Shown here: one piece after another, positions 17,078 to 26,063 of the stretch
How the letters are laid out: the number at the start of each line of letters is the position of its first letter
Position numbering within the stretch: the stretch's first letter is position 1
Source of the DNA: UBA3871 sp041797745
GTDB lineage: Bacteria; Bacillota; Clostridia; Peptostreptococcales; Anaerovoracaceae
DNA length: 64,000 nt
Direction of reading: 5' to 3'
Assembly: GCA_041797745.1 (NCBI GenBank)
Contig: JBHBZU010000054.1
Coordinates: 1-64,000 of the forward strand
The notes under the pieces: generated by a model
Databases searched by the model: none
Told to the model about the DNA's origin: nothing
What the model saw: the letters and a program-made list of their open reading frames with translations, nothing else
Program-made: the position numbers and the translations under genes

Positions 17078-17464
17078 TTGCAGATGAAGTACAGAGAATT
17101 ATATAGACAGGCAAAAGAAAGTCTGGAACATTCATATGCGCCGTTTTCAAAATTTAAGGTAGGGGCGGCACTTCTTTCTAAAACAGGAAAAATTTTTACA
17201 GGAGTTAATGTTGAAAATTCATCCTTTGGAGGCACTATATGTGCGGAAAGAACAGCCATGTGCAAAGCTGTATCAGAGGGTAGCAGAGAATTTGAAGCAA
17301 TCGTAATTGTTTCAAGCGAGGGCGCTGTCTGGCCTTGCGGTATTTGCAGACAGTTTATGAGAGAGTTTTGCGATTTGGATTTTAAGGTTATTACGGGAGA
17401 TGATGAAGAAAATTTGCAGTTCCACACTTTAGAAGAACTTTTGCCTGAAAGCTTTAAGCTTTAG
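17078..17464 (+). CDS. cdd: Cytidine deaminase
   Basis: 128 residues. Zinc-binding CAE (GGTICAERTAM, near residue 53) and PCGIC near 88 give the homotetrameric cytidine deaminase pattern. It converts cytidine and deoxycytidine to uridine forms. I chose the TTG at 17078 because AGGAGG (17065-17070) is 7 nt upstream; the ATG at 17084 would be 13 nt away. In many Firmicutes dgkA lies between ybeY and cdd; here it is missing. Confidence 0.94.
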   Translation: MQMKYRELYRQAKESLEHSYAPFSKFKVGAALLSKTGKIFTGVNVENSSFGGTICAERTAMCKAVSEGSREFEAIVIVSSEGAVWPCGICRQFMREFCDLDFKVITGDDEENLQFHTLEELLPESFKL

Positions 17465-17490
17465 AAATTGATTTAATTTGGAGAAATATA

Positions 17491-18417
17491 TTGAAAACAG
17501 GATTTATAGGAATCATAGGAAGAGCAAATGTTGGGAAATCCACATTGTTAAATGCCATTTTAGGAGAAAAAATCGCTATTACCACTGACAAGCCTCAGAC
17601 TACACGGAACAGTATCAGAGGAATATACACTCATTTTGCAGACGGTCGTCCTGAAAACACAGGAATTGACGGTCCAAATGAGGATGTTCAAATTGTGTTT
17701 ATCGACACTCCGGGGATTCACAAACCCAAGAACAAACTGGGTTCTTATATGGACGATATGGCGTTTAATACATTAAAAGAAGTGGATGTCATCATTTTCA
17801 TCGTGGATAATAACCGTAAAAAAGGTCATGGAGATGAATTTATCATCAATATGCTAAAGGAAACGGATACACCTAAAATACTGGTTATTAACAAGATAGA
17901 CAGTATCGAGCCTGAGGAATTTCGTAATATATACGAGGGCTTTGAAGCTATGGGTATCTTTGACAAGATTTTAGGAGTATCGGCTCTTGAGGGAAAGAAT
18001 GTATCTGACCTGCTTATTGAAGTCACTTCAAGGCTGGAAGAGGGTCCTATGTATTTTCCGCCGGATATGGTTACGGATCATCCGGAACGTTTCATAGTAA
18101 GTGAAATTATTCGTGAAAAGGCTTTGCTGTATTTGCAGGAAGAGGTGCCTCACGGCATTGCAGTGGAGATAGAAGCCTTTAAGGAAGAAAAAAATATTAC
18201 CAGAATAAATGCTGTAATCTATTGTGAGAAAAAATCTCATAAGGGTATTATTTTAGGTAAAGAGGGTAAGAAAATCAAGGGCATAGGAAAGAGTGCACGA
18301 CTTGAAATCGAGGGTTTGCTGGGCACCAGAGTTTATTTGGAGCTTTGGGTTAAAGTAAAGGAAAATTGGCGAGATTCCGAATTTGCACTTAGCAACTTCG
18401 GCTATAAGGAACAATAA
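17491..18417 (+). CDS. era: GTPase Era
   Basis: 308 residues, TTG start. G1 GRANVGKS, G3 DTPG, G4 NKID, and a C-terminal KH domain with GKEGKKIKGIG. Era binds 16S rRNA near its 3' end and checks 30S assembly. Between the T-rich effector loop and G3 there is an insert of about 15 residues (ADGRPENTGIDGPNED, around residues 51-66) that I do not recall in B. subtilis or E. coli Era. Ends 2 nt before recO. Confidence 0.95.
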   Translation: MKTGFIGIIGRANVGKSTLLNAILGEKIAITTDKPQTTRNSIRGIYTHFADGRPENTGIDGPNEDVQIVFIDTPGIHKPKNKLGSYMDDMAFNTLKEVDVIIFIVDNNRKKGHGDEFIINMLKETDTPKILVINKIDSIEPEEFRNIYEGFEAMGIFDKILGVSALEGKNVSDLLIEVTSRLEEGPMYFPPDMVTDHPERFIVSEIIREKALLYLQEEVPHGIAVEIEAFKEEKNITRINAVIYCEKKSHKGIILGKEGKKIKGIGKSARLEIEGLLGTRVYLELWVKVKENWRDSEFALSNFGYKEQ

Positions 18418-18419
18418 GT

Positions 18420-19190
18420 ATGCAAGTAGATACTGAGGGAGTAGTAATAAGGCAGGTAAAGGCAGGGGACGGTCGCAGGATGATTCTGCTGTTTACTCGC
18501 AGATTCGGGAAAATCAGTGCAGGCACCTCTATAAATGAACGAGGTAAAAATAAGAACGCCCTGGCAATCAGACCATTTACTTTCGGATACTACAATCTCT
18601 TCAAAACTCGTAGTAGCTACAATATAAACAGTGCTGAAACGAAAAAGAGTTTTTATAAATTAGGGGAAGATGTGGATAAATTCATGCTTGCGTCCTATAT
18701 ACTGGAGTATACCGATAAGCTGCTTCCGGAAGAAGAACCGAACGAGCATATCTTTGATTTACTCATTACTTTCATGAAGCTTTTAGAGCAGCGAAAGAAA
18801 AAAATAGAAACTCTTTCCAGCGGATATCAGGTCAGAGCTTTGAAATATTCAGGTCTTTTACCAAATTTGGAGTCCTGTTCATCCTGCGGGAAAAAGCTTT
18901 TGAGGGGAAGTGGCGAAAGTACCTCCGATAAACTTGCTTTTTCAATTAAAAGCGGAGGCTTAATCTGTAGTGAGTGTTTAGCAAAGCCTGAGCACGCCCA
19001 TGAGAAGCCATTGATTTATTGGATTGATTTTGCTATAGTAGATATATTAAAGTTCTTTAGCACCAATACCTTGGAGAAGCTGGAGAATGTGGGATTGGAT
19101 GAAAATAGTCAGGAGCGGATAAACGGTCTGCTGGAGGCATACTCTAAATATCATCTAGGTATTGAGAGTTTTAAAACAAAGACTATATAG
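18420..19190 (+). CDS. recO: DNA repair protein RecO
   Basis: 256 residues. N-terminal OB-fold (1-80), helical core, and a zinc-ribbon with C-x2-C (CSSCGKK, near 152) and C-x2-C (CSECLA, near 182). RecO loads RecA on SSB-coated DNA with RecR in the RecFOR pathway. Starts 2 nt after era, so it is probably translationally coupled. The order era-recO-glyS is standard for Firmicutes. Confidence 0.93.
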   Translation: MQVDTEGVVIRQVKAGDGRRMILLFTRRFGKISAGTSINERGKNKNALAIRPFTFGYYNLFKTRSSYNINSAETKKSFYKLGEDVDKFMLASYILEYTDKLLPEEEPNEHIFDLLITFMKLLEQRKKKIETLSSGYQVRALKYSGLLPNLESCSSCGKKLLRGSGESTSDKLAFSIKSGGLICSECLAKPEHAHEKPLIYWIDFAIVDILKFFSTNTLEKLENVGLDENSQERINGLLEAYSKYHLGIESFKTKTI

Positions 19191-19204
19191 TAGGAGGATG
19201 TTTT

Positions 19205-19831
19205 ATGGAAATTACAGTAGAAATGGTAGAACAGGTAAAGGATAAGACAGGTGTTAGCTATAAGGAAGCAAAGGAAGCGTTAATTCGCAGCAACGGCGAC
19301 GTGGTAGATGCTATCATTGACCTTGAAGAAAATTTTGAAATTGACGCGGATACTGTTGAACCGACCAACAAGATGGCAATTCTTGAAAAACTTAAGGAAC
19401 TTATTAAAAAGGGTAATGTTTCAAAAATTACAGTTAAAAAGGACGGAGAGATTATTGTTAATCTTCCGGTAAATGTAGGTATCATCGGGGCAGTTGTAGC
19501 TCCCCTTGCCAGCGTAGCGGCTATAATTGCGGCTTTCGGTACAAAATGTGTTATCGAAGTGGTAAAGACTGACGGAGCCATCATTGACGTAAGTGACGTT
19601 GTGGAAGATACTTTCGGCATGGCTATGGAAAAGGGTTCTGTTATTGCAGAAGAACTTAAAAACAAGGGCGCTGTTGTATACGAAGCAGTTAAGGAAAAGG
19701 GCGGCGAGGCCTATGAAGCAGTTAAAGAAAGGGCTACCGGCGGCAGAGAAAGCTTTGATTTAGATAAGGAAGAGTTTTCTTTCAGCCCTGTAGATGATGT
19801 TAATTGTGAAGAAACAGATGATGAGGAATAA
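19205..19831 (+). CDS. UBA-like/DUF4342 protein
   Basis: 208 residues. Residues 1-45 form a UBA-like three-helix domain (EMVEQVKDKTGVSYKEAKEAL, like the N-terminus of EF-Ts). Residues about 58-125 match DUF4342, with a beta pair (SKITVKKDGEIIVNLPVN) and a hydrophobic glycine/alanine-rich stretch that could insert in a membrane. The tail is acidic and has the short repeat EAVKEKGGEAYEAVKER. Function unknown. TAGGAGGATG is a strong ribosome-binding site. It sits between recO and glyS. Confidence 0.75.
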   Translation: MEITVEMVEQVKDKTGVSYKEAKEALIRSNGDVVDAIIDLEENFEIDADTVEPTNKMAILEKLKELIKKGNVSKITVKKDGEIIVNLPVNVGIIGAVVAPLASVAAIIAAFGTKCVIEVVKTDGAIIDVSDVVEDTFGMAMEKGSVIAEELKNKGAVVYEAVKEKGGEAYEAVKERATGGRESFDLDKEEFSFSPVDDVNCEETDDEE

Positions 19832-19884
19832 CTCTCATTATCTCAGTTTAATTATATTTTATAGAATAAGGCAGGTAATAAACT

Positions 19885-21291
19885 ATGGGTAAAGAACTAA
19901 CAATGGAGAAGATTGTAGCTCTTGCTAAAGGCAGAGGCTTTGTATATCCGGGTTCGGAAATTTACGGCGGTTTAGCTAATACTTGGGATTACGGTCCTTT
20001 GGGAGTTGAACTCAAAAATAATATTAAGCAGGCATGGTGGAAGAAATTCGTTCAGTCCAACAAATACAACGTAGGTTTGGATGCTGCTATCCTCATGAAT
20101 CCGCAGACTTGGATTGCTTCAGGTCATTTAGCAGGCTTCTCAGATCCGCTTATGGATTGTCGTGAATGTCACGAAAGATTCAGAGCCGACAAGATTATCG
20201 AAGATTGGTGTGAAGAAAACAGCTTCGAACTTCCTAAGGCGGTAGACGCTTTTTCACAGGAAGAAATGAAGAATTTTATTGATGAACATAAAATTTCATG
20301 CCCAACTTGCGGTAAGCACAATTTTACAGACATTCGTCAGTTCAATCTTATGTTTAAGACTTTCCAAGGTGTAACAGAAGACGCTAAGAACACAGTTTAC
20401 CTGCGTCCTGAAACGGCGCAGGGTATCTTTGTGGATTTCCCATCGGTACAGCGTACATCTCGCAAGAAGATTCCATTTGGTATCGGACAAATCGGTAAGT
20501 CTTTCCGTAACGAAATAACTCCCGGAAATTTCATCTTCCGAGTTCGTGAGTTTGAACAGATGGAACTTGAATTTTTCTGTGAACCTGATACAGACCTTGA
20601 ATGGTTTGCATACTGGAGAAAGTTCTGTAAGGATTGGTTACTTTCTCTTGGCTTAAAGGAGGAAAACTTAAGACTCAGAGACCATGACCCTGAAGAACTC
20701 AGCTTCTATTCAAAGGCAACAACAGACTTCGAATTTTTATTCCCGTTCGGTTGGGGCGAACTTTGGGGTGTTGCTGACAGAACCAACTATGACCTGACTC
20801 AACATCAGAATGTATCAGGTAAAGATATGAGCTATTTTGATCAGGATAAGGGAGAAAGATACATTCCATACGTTGTTGAACCGTCTCTTGGCGTAGAAAG
20901 AGCTTTCCTGGCTTTCCTTTGCAATGCGTACGAGGAGGAAACTCTTACTTCCGAAGACGGCAAGGAAGATACTCGTGTGGTAATGCACTTCCATCCTGCA
21001 TTGGCGCCGTTTAAGGCTGCTGTGCTGCCGCTGGCGAAGAAACTTGCTCCGGTTGCTGACCCTATTTATGATGAGCTTTCAAAGCACTTCATGATTGACT
21101 ATGACGCTTCAGGCTCTATCGGAAAAAGATATAGAAGAGAAGATGAAATCGGTACTCCTTTCTGTATCTGCGTTGACTTTGATACTGAAACGGACGGTTG
21201 CGTAACTATAAGAGACAGAGACACTATGCAGCAGGTAAGAATACCGGTTGCAGAAGTTAAGTCTTACATCGAAGAAAGATTGGTTTTCTAA
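19885..21291 (+). CDS. glyS: Glycyl-tRNA synthetase, alpha2 (single-chain) type
   Basis: 468 residues, class II synthetase. Motif 2 (FRNEITPGNFIFRVREFEQME) and motif 3 (GVERAF) are clear, as are the N-terminal GRGFVYPGSEIYGGL and the C-terminal anticodon-binding domain. This is the dimeric type also found in archaea and eukaryotes, not the alpha2beta2 GlyQS type. A zinc-binding-like pair C-x2-C is seen in DCRECHERF and CPTCGK. No T-box leader is present in the 53-nt upstream gap. Ended by a strong terminator. Confidence 0.95.
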   Translation: MGKELTMEKIVALAKGRGFVYPGSEIYGGLANTWDYGPLGVELKNNIKQAWWKKFVQSNKYNVGLDAAILMNPQTWIASGHLAGFSDPLMDCRECHERFRADKIIEDWCEENSFELPKAVDAFSQEEMKNFIDEHKISCPTCGKHNFTDIRQFNLMFKTFQGVTEDAKNTVYLRPETAQGIFVDFPSVQRTSRKKIPFGIGQIGKSFRNEITPGNFIFRVREFEQMELEFFCEPDTDLEWFAYWRKFCKDWLLSLGLKEENLRLRDHDPEELSFYSKATTDFEFLFPFGWGELWGVADRTNYDLTQHQNVSGKDMSYFDQDKGERYIPYVVEPSLGVERAFLAFLCNAYEEETLTSEDGKEDTRVVMHFHPALAPFKAAVLPLAKKLAPVADPIYDELSKHFMIDYDASGSIGKRYRREDEIGTPFCICVDFDTETDGCVTIRDRDTMQQVRIPVAEVKSYIEERLVF

Positions 21292-21304
21292 CAAAAGCTT
21301 TATT

Positions 21305-21348
21305 AAAAGTTCTACCCGACTTATTTGATTCGGGTAGAACTTTTTTAA
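21305..21348 (+). terminator. Rho-independent terminator of glyS
   Basis: AAAAGTTCTACCCGA (21305-21319) pairs perfectly with TCGGGTAGAACTTTT (21330-21344), followed by more T residues. Confidence 0.92.
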
Positions 21349-21393
21349 TCTTTTTAATATCCTCAAAGCTATCCGTAAACTGTAAAAATATGG

Positions 21394-21420
21394 TTGACGA
21401 GAGAGTGAAAATGGTATAAT
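21394..21420 (+). promoter_or_regulatory. Promoter of the TadZ-like gene (extended -10)
   Basis: TTGACG (21394-21399) and TATAAT (21415-21420) with a short 15-bp spacer; TGG directly before the -10 makes an extended -10 element that could compensate. Confidence 0.5.
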
Positions 21421-21494
21421 ATGGAAATGAGACGTAAGGGCATTTAAGATGGGAAAGCGGTTAAGGAGAGAAAAAGGTTAAGCGGGGGTGCGGT

Positions 21495-22451
21495 ATGCAA
21501 AGCGAGAAAATTATATTGCAAATTCAGGATGAAGAATATGCAAAAGCTTTTGCCAGAGGAATAGGTGAAAGGTGTAAAAATTTTATATGTAAGATTAATT
21601 GCAATGAAAAAGGAAATATCGAAGAAACAAGTAAAGAAAGTGTGATTGCAGAGTCTTTGGAAAATCCCGATTATCTTGTGGCAAAGGGGATAGATATTTA
21701 CAAATATCAAAGCATGAACGAGATATTACATCAGCTTGAACAGGCTCTGGGTTTGAACTTTAATTTACCGCAAAATGAAAATCATCAGATAATCGGTATT
21801 ATAAATGTGGATGGCGGTGCAGGAGCTTCTTCTGTTGCAATGAGTCTGGCGCTGACGGAAAAACTGTATTATGAGAAAAAAGTCATGCTTATAAATTTAT
21901 CGAATTTTGGATATGGACTTAAAAACAGTAACGACGGAAGACTGATTTATGAATTGGAAACTTCAATAGACAGCTTTAAGAATTTGCGAATTTTTGATTG
22001 GATTTGGCAAAATGAAGAGGGAGTTTTTGTTATTGGTGCAGAGAAAGGGATAAACACTTTAAGCCTTGTAAGTACGGAAAATAAGGTAAAAATAATTGAT
22101 AACTTGCTGAAATTAATAAATCCTGAATTAACTGTCTTAGATTTTGGAAGTTCAGGTATTCGGGAAATAAAAGAAATGAGCAAATTTTATCAAGGATTAA
22201 TTGGGATACACCATGGAAATTATAAAAAAGAACGTCAGGAAGCTTTGGAATTTATTTTGGGAAAGCTGGATTTTACAGTGATAAATAGGGCAGAGCTTAC
22301 AGAGGGAAGTACGAAGAAGTTAAAAGAAAAGGAAGAGGGATTTTTTAATGAAAATGAAAGAAAGCTGTTCCATTTAGAAGAGGTAGGGAATATTGATTTA
22401 AATAACAGCTTTGGACTGGGGATTTCAATACTTGCAGAGGCTATGAGTTAA
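21495..22451 (+). CDS. TadZ/CpaE-like MinD-family protein with degenerate P-loop
   Basis: 318 residues. Residues 1-90 are a divergent receiver-like or adaptor region. From residue about 98 a ParA/MinD-type fold begins. The Walker A position reads D106-GGAGASS, so the usual signature lysine (KGGxGKS/T) is absent at both places. TVLDFGSSG fits the switch II/Walker B strand. TadZ and CpaE proteins place the Tad pilus machine in the cell and often have such atypical loops. The Tad ATPase and platform genes start 2.3 kb downstream, which supports the call. A GGGGGTG stretch precedes the ATG. Confidence 0.6.
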   Translation: MQSEKIILQIQDEEYAKAFARGIGERCKNFICKINCNEKGNIEETSKESVIAESLENPDYLVAKGIDIYKYQSMNEILHQLEQALGLNFNLPQNENHQIIGIINVDGGAGASSVAMSLALTEKLYYEKKVMLINLSNFGYGLKNSNDGRLIYELETSIDSFKNLRIFDWIWQNEEGVFVIGAEKGINTLSLVSTENKVKIIDNLLKLINPELTVLDFGSSGIREIKEMSKFYQGLIGIHHGNYKKERQEALEFILGKLDFTVINRAELTEGSTKKLKEKEEGFFNENERKLFHLEEVGNIDLNNSFGLGISILAEAMS

Positions 22452-22486
22452 ATGTCAGAAAAATGCGAACAAATCAACCTTTGTCT

Positions 22487-22514
22487 TTGCAAGTGCTTGT
22501 AAATGTGTTAAAAT
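22487..22514 (+). promoter_or_regulatory. Possible promoter of the kinase-like gene
   Basis: TTGCAA (22487-22492), 16-bp spacer, TAAAAT (22509-22514). Confidence 0.35.
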
Positions 22515-22537
22515 AAGGGTGTAGTGGAGGAAAAATT

Positions 22538-23599
22538 ATGAAAAGCAGTTTTATTACAACACTGGTTCTAATACCTACATTTAACGTATTATGCATTACA
22601 CTCACAGGACTGGCAGGGTGGAATCCGATGTTTACCGTGATACCTTGTGTAGTAGGTTCATTTTTGTTTGCTTTCATTGGATATAATATGGCAGTGGGCC
22701 CATATCTTCATGAACTTGAGGATATGAAAAGAGAACTGGCAAAGGCACGCAAAAATGATGAACTTCGCAATGAATTTTTGTTTTCTGTATCGGAATCCTA
22801 CAAGAAACCCGCAGAAGATATCAAAGCTACAGTTAAGGATTTGAAAAATTTAGGCATTGATAAGATTATCGCGAATCAAAAGGCTGCGGAGGAAGAAAAA
22901 CCTAAAATTCCTCCTAAAATTGAAGAACGCATGAGATTTTTAGATGACCCATTTGAACTTCGTCCTAAAAAAGAGCCTGAAAGAGACAAGTCTCAACGTA
23001 TAGATCCGAGCAAGTACAGCGGAGAACTTGTAAAGAAGTGCTTGCAGGGTTTAGACAGTGCGGCGGAAAAGGTAGCCAGACTTTCCGATGACATAATTAT
23101 CTTCTCTGATGTTCAGACTAAAAAGCATATTATTCAGGGAGGCTCCATAAATCTTGAAGAAGCTATCGACAAGGTCACTGAAGTACTTGAACTTTTAGCT
23201 TCTCGTAAAGATGTTGCCATGGAGATAGAAATAGAAGAGGGGCTTACCATTGAGGGAGCGGAAGAACGCTTCGTCATTATGATGAAAAAGATTGTCGAGA
23301 ATGCCATAATATACTCTAAAAAGGGCGGTACGGTATATATTACAGCGGACAATGTTAACGGATATATATTTGTAAATGTTCGTGACGAGGGCTTGGGCAT
23401 TCCGGCTGATGACATAAATAAGATTTTTGACAAGTTTTATAAAGTGCCTCGTGATAAGGACCCGAATCCTTACGGTGCAGGTCTGGGGCTTACCATTGTA
23501 AAACATCTTGCAGATATTATGGATGCTGAAATTAAAGTAAAGAGTGCGCTTGAGCATGGCACTACTTTTAGCGTCATTTTCAAAAGAGGTCTAAACTAA
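22538..23599 (+). CDS. Histidine-kinase-like membrane protein without the phosphoacceptor histidine
   Basis: 353 residues. Two transmembrane segments (about 6-27 and 31-52) are followed by a coiled stretch. Residues 79-95 align with a dimerisation/phosphotransfer box, but where kinases have S-H-E-L-R-x-P this has S85-E86-S-Y-K-K-P91: the histidine is a glutamate. A 100-residue charged linker follows. The C-terminal HATPase domain has N, G1 (DEGLGIP), F and G2 (GAGLGLTIVK) boxes intact. It should bind ATP but cannot autophosphorylate in the standard way. No response regulator is adjacent. It lies between the TadZ-like gene and a threonine aldolase, so a scaffold or signalling role with the pilus is possible. 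Confidence 0.8.
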   Translation: MKSSFITTLVLIPTFNVLCITLTGLAGWNPMFTVIPCVVGSFLFAFIGYNMAVGPYLHELEDMKRELAKARKNDELRNEFLFSVSESYKKPAEDIKATVKDLKNLGIDKIIANQKAAEEEKPKIPPKIEERMRFLDDPFELRPKKEPERDKSQRIDPSKYSGELVKKCLQGLDSAAEKVARLSDDIIIFSDVQTKKHIIQGGSINLEEAIDKVTEVLELLASRKDVAMEIEIEEGLTIEGAEERFVIMMKKIVENAIIYSKKGGTVYITADNVNGYIFVNVRDEGLGIPADDINKIFDKFYKVPRDKDPNPYGAGLGLTIVKHLADIMDAEIKVKSALEHGTTFSVIFKRGLN

Positions 23600-23647
23600 A
23601 TAGAGTTAAAGCTGATAAAGGGTTTAACTGACAGTTAGGAGAAGAAT

Positions 23648-24682
23648 ATGATTTTTTTCAGATCGGATTACAGCCAAGGAGCACATCCAAAGGTAATGGA
23701 AGCTCTCATGAAGACAAATATGGAGCACAGCGACGGCTATGGGCTGGATGAGCATTGCTATAATGCAGCTAAAATTGTAAAAGAACTCATCGGTATTGAG
23801 GCTTGCGAAGTACATATGATGGTAGGGGGGACTCCCTGCAATATCACGACTTTAGCGGCAGCCTTAAGAGCTTACGAGGGGGTTATCGCCCCACGAAGCG
23901 GTCACGTTTATGTGCATGAAACCGGAGCTTTAGAGGGAACAGGTCATAGAGTTATTACTGTGGATGGCATAGATGGAAAGCTGAATGCAGACTTGATTGA
24001 TTTAGCCTTTGAAGAATATGAAGATGAGCATACGGTAAAGCCTAGAGCAGTTTATATTTCCCAACCTACAGAAAGCGGTACCTTGTACAGCAGAGATGAA
24101 ATGCGTGCAATTTCAGCAAAATGCAAGGAAAGAAACCTGCTTCTCTATGTAGACGGGGCCAGACTTGGTTGTGCCCTTACTTCTAAGGACAACGATTTAA
24201 CTCTTAAGGAGCTGGCACAGCTGGCGGATGCCTTTTATATCGGTTGCACCAAGAACGGAGCACTTTTCGGAGAGGCACTGGTTATAAAGGATGAGGGTGT
24301 TAACGACCACTTCAGATTTATGATAAAGCGCCAATGCGGGCTTTTGGCTAAGGGAAGACTCATTGGAGTTCAGGTGGAAGCACTTTTGGAGGGCGGTGAA
24401 AACAGCCTATACTTCAGCTTGGCTCGTCGCTCAAATGAATTGGCAGATAAGCTGAAAGCAGGATTGGAAGCCATGGGTGTAAAGTTCTATGGAAATTCAA
24501 AGACAAATCAGATTTTCCCTATTTTACCTGCTTCTGTGGTTCATGAATTGGAAAAGGATTTCTTATTCTATGAGTGGGCACCTGAAAAAAATGGCATGAT
24601 TCCAATCCGTTTGGTGACAGGCTGGGGCACGGAAGAAGCGGAAATAGATGAATTTTTATCTGTTACTAAAAAGCTTCTGTAA
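23648..24682 (+). CDS. ltaE: Low-specificity L-threonine aldolase
   Basis: 344 residues, fold-type I PLP enzyme of the beta-eliminating lyase family. FRSDYSQGAHPKVMEAL at the start, the HETGALEGTGH region, DGARLGCA (the Asp that holds the PLP ring) and GCTKNGAL (the Schiff-base lysine, near residue 200) are all present. It cleaves threonine and allo-threonine to glycine and acetaldehyde. TTAGGAG precedes the ATG. Closed by a terminator, so it is probably a short unit with the kinase-like gene. Confidence 0.88.
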   Translation: MIFFRSDYSQGAHPKVMEALMKTNMEHSDGYGLDEHCYNAAKIVKELIGIEACEVHMMVGGTPCNITTLAAALRAYEGVIAPRSGHVYVHETGALEGTGHRVITVDGIDGKLNADLIDLAFEEYEDEHTVKPRAVYISQPTESGTLYSRDEMRAISAKCKERNLLLYVDGARLGCALTSKDNDLTLKELAQLADAFYIGCTKNGALFGEALVIKDEGVNDHFRFMIKRQCGLLAKGRLIGVQVEALLEGGENSLYFSLARRSNELADKLKAGLEAMGVKFYGNSKTNQIFPILPASVVHELEKDFLFYEWAPEKNGMIPIRLVTGWGTEEAEIDEFLSVTKKLL

Positions 24683-24702
24683 TATAAAAATTAAATAATT
24701 GA

Positions 24703-24740
24703 AAGCTGACTCTTAAATGAGTCAGCTTTTGTGGTTTTTG
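24703..24740 (+). terminator. Rho-independent terminator of the aldolase gene
   Basis: AAGCTGACTC (24703-24712), TTAAAT loop, GAGTCAGCTT (24719-24728), then TTGTGGTTTTTG. Confidence 0.8.
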
Positions 24741-24776
24741 TAAGGGTTTCCAATTTTGTAAAAGGAGAAAATACTA

Positions 24777-26063
24777 ATGAAAGAGAATGGAGAAAAGCAG
24801 GCTTATGAAAATATGGGGCTTTCAATAAATCAGCTGGCAGAAGCCACTCGAATGTGGATAAGAGAAAGAGATTTTCAAAATGTTAAAAGTGATTCGGAGG
24901 GCGACAAGGCTTTAGAAGAAGAGATTAAAGAAAAAATTGTGGAATTAAGCTTTGAACTCCCAAAATACAGGTATCTTGAGGCAGCCAACAGGCGCAACCT
25001 TATTGAAAGAACCTACTATTCCATTCGATGTGAATTTGGGGTGTTACAACCTTTGCTTGAAGATAAAACTATTACTGAAATTATGGTGAACGGCCCTGAA
25101 GATGTATTTATTGAAAAAAACGGGAAACTTCAGCGCTCGGAGCTTTATTTTGATGGAACAGGAGAGCTTGAGGAAATTATCAGAAAGATGGCAGCTAAAG
25201 TGCGACGTGAAATAAATGAGATGATACCCATAGTAGATGCCAGATTAGATGACGGTTCAAGAGTAAACGCAGTGTATAAAAATATAGCTTTAGGAGGTCC
25301 AGCCTTAACTATAAGAAAGTTTCCTGAAACTCCTCTTACTATAGAGGAACTTATAAAGGGAGGGAGCTTAACGAGAGAAGCAGCTGAATTTTTACGTGTT
25401 TTAGTTGAGGCAGGTTACAATATTTTCATCAGTGGCGGTACTTCCAGCGGAAAGACTACCTTTCTCAATGTGTTATCCGTTTATATACCCAAAGATGAAC
25501 GGGTTATAACCATAGAAGACTCTGCGGAACTTCAAATTAGCCATATACCTAATTTAGTTAGAATGGAGTGTAAGAATGCAAACTCTCAAGGAAAGGGTCA
25601 AATTACCATGAGGGACTTGATTAAGAGTTCCCTCAGAATGAGACCTGACAGAATTATTGTAGGGGAAGTAAGAGGGGCAGAGGTTTTGGATATGATTCAG
25701 GCAATGAATACAGGTCACGACGGCTCATTATCTACGGGGCATGCCAATTCAGTCGGGGGAATGATGAAGCGACTGGAAGCAATGTTTTTACAGGGAGCAA
25801 ATCTTCCTGTGGCTTCCATAAGGAGTCAGATTGCCGAGGGAATAGATATAGTGATACATATGGGGCGACTTTCGGATAAGAAAAGAAGAATACTGGAAAT
25901 CGCTGAAATTTCAAAGGAAATAAAGGAAAGTGAAATAGTATTTAATAGTATATTTAAGTATGAAATTAACAAGGGGCTCGTTAGGACGGAACAGGCATTT
26001 GAGAATCAAAGAAAATTAAAAATGAGTGGGGTAAATTATGATAAAAGACTATTTGATTTATGA
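24777..26063 (+). CDS. tadA: Tad pilus assembly ATPase TadA/CpaF
   Basis: 428 residues, secretion-type ATPase. Walker A GGTSSGKTTFLN near residue 220, Asp box and RMRPDRIIVGEVRGAEVLDMIQAMNTGHDG (read in pieces: Walker B GEVRG, His box NTGH), typical of CpaF. The N-terminal 100 residues are helical and contain the ITEIMVNGP element that all CpaF proteins share. It powers assembly of Flp-type pili at the membrane. AAAGGAG precedes the ATG; the stop codon overlaps the next gene by 26 nt, so the two are coupled. Confidence 0.92.
   Translation: MKENGEKQAYENMGLSINQLAEATRMWIRERDFQNVKSDSEGDKALEEEIKEKIVELSFELPKYRYLEAANRRNLIERTYYSIRCEFGVLQPLLEDKTITEIMVNGPEDVFIEKNGKLQRSELYFDGTGELEEIIRKMAAKVRREINEMIPIVDARLDDGSRVNAVYKNIALGGPALTIRKFPETPLTIEELIKGGSLTREAAEFLRVLVEAGYNIFISGGTSSGKTTFLNVLSVYIPKDERVITIEDSAELQISHIPNLVRMECKNANSQGKGQITMRDLIKSSLRMRPDRIIVGEVRGAEVLDMIQAMNTGHDGSLSTGHANSVGGMMKRLEAMFLQGANLPVASIRSQIAEGIDIVIHMGRLSDKKRRILEIAEISKEIKESEIVFNSIFKYEINKGLVRTEQAFENQRKLKMSGVNYDKRLFDL

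Noticed and set aside
19832..19884. T-box leader for glyS
   Set aside because: The 53-nt gap is too short and has no T-box sequence.
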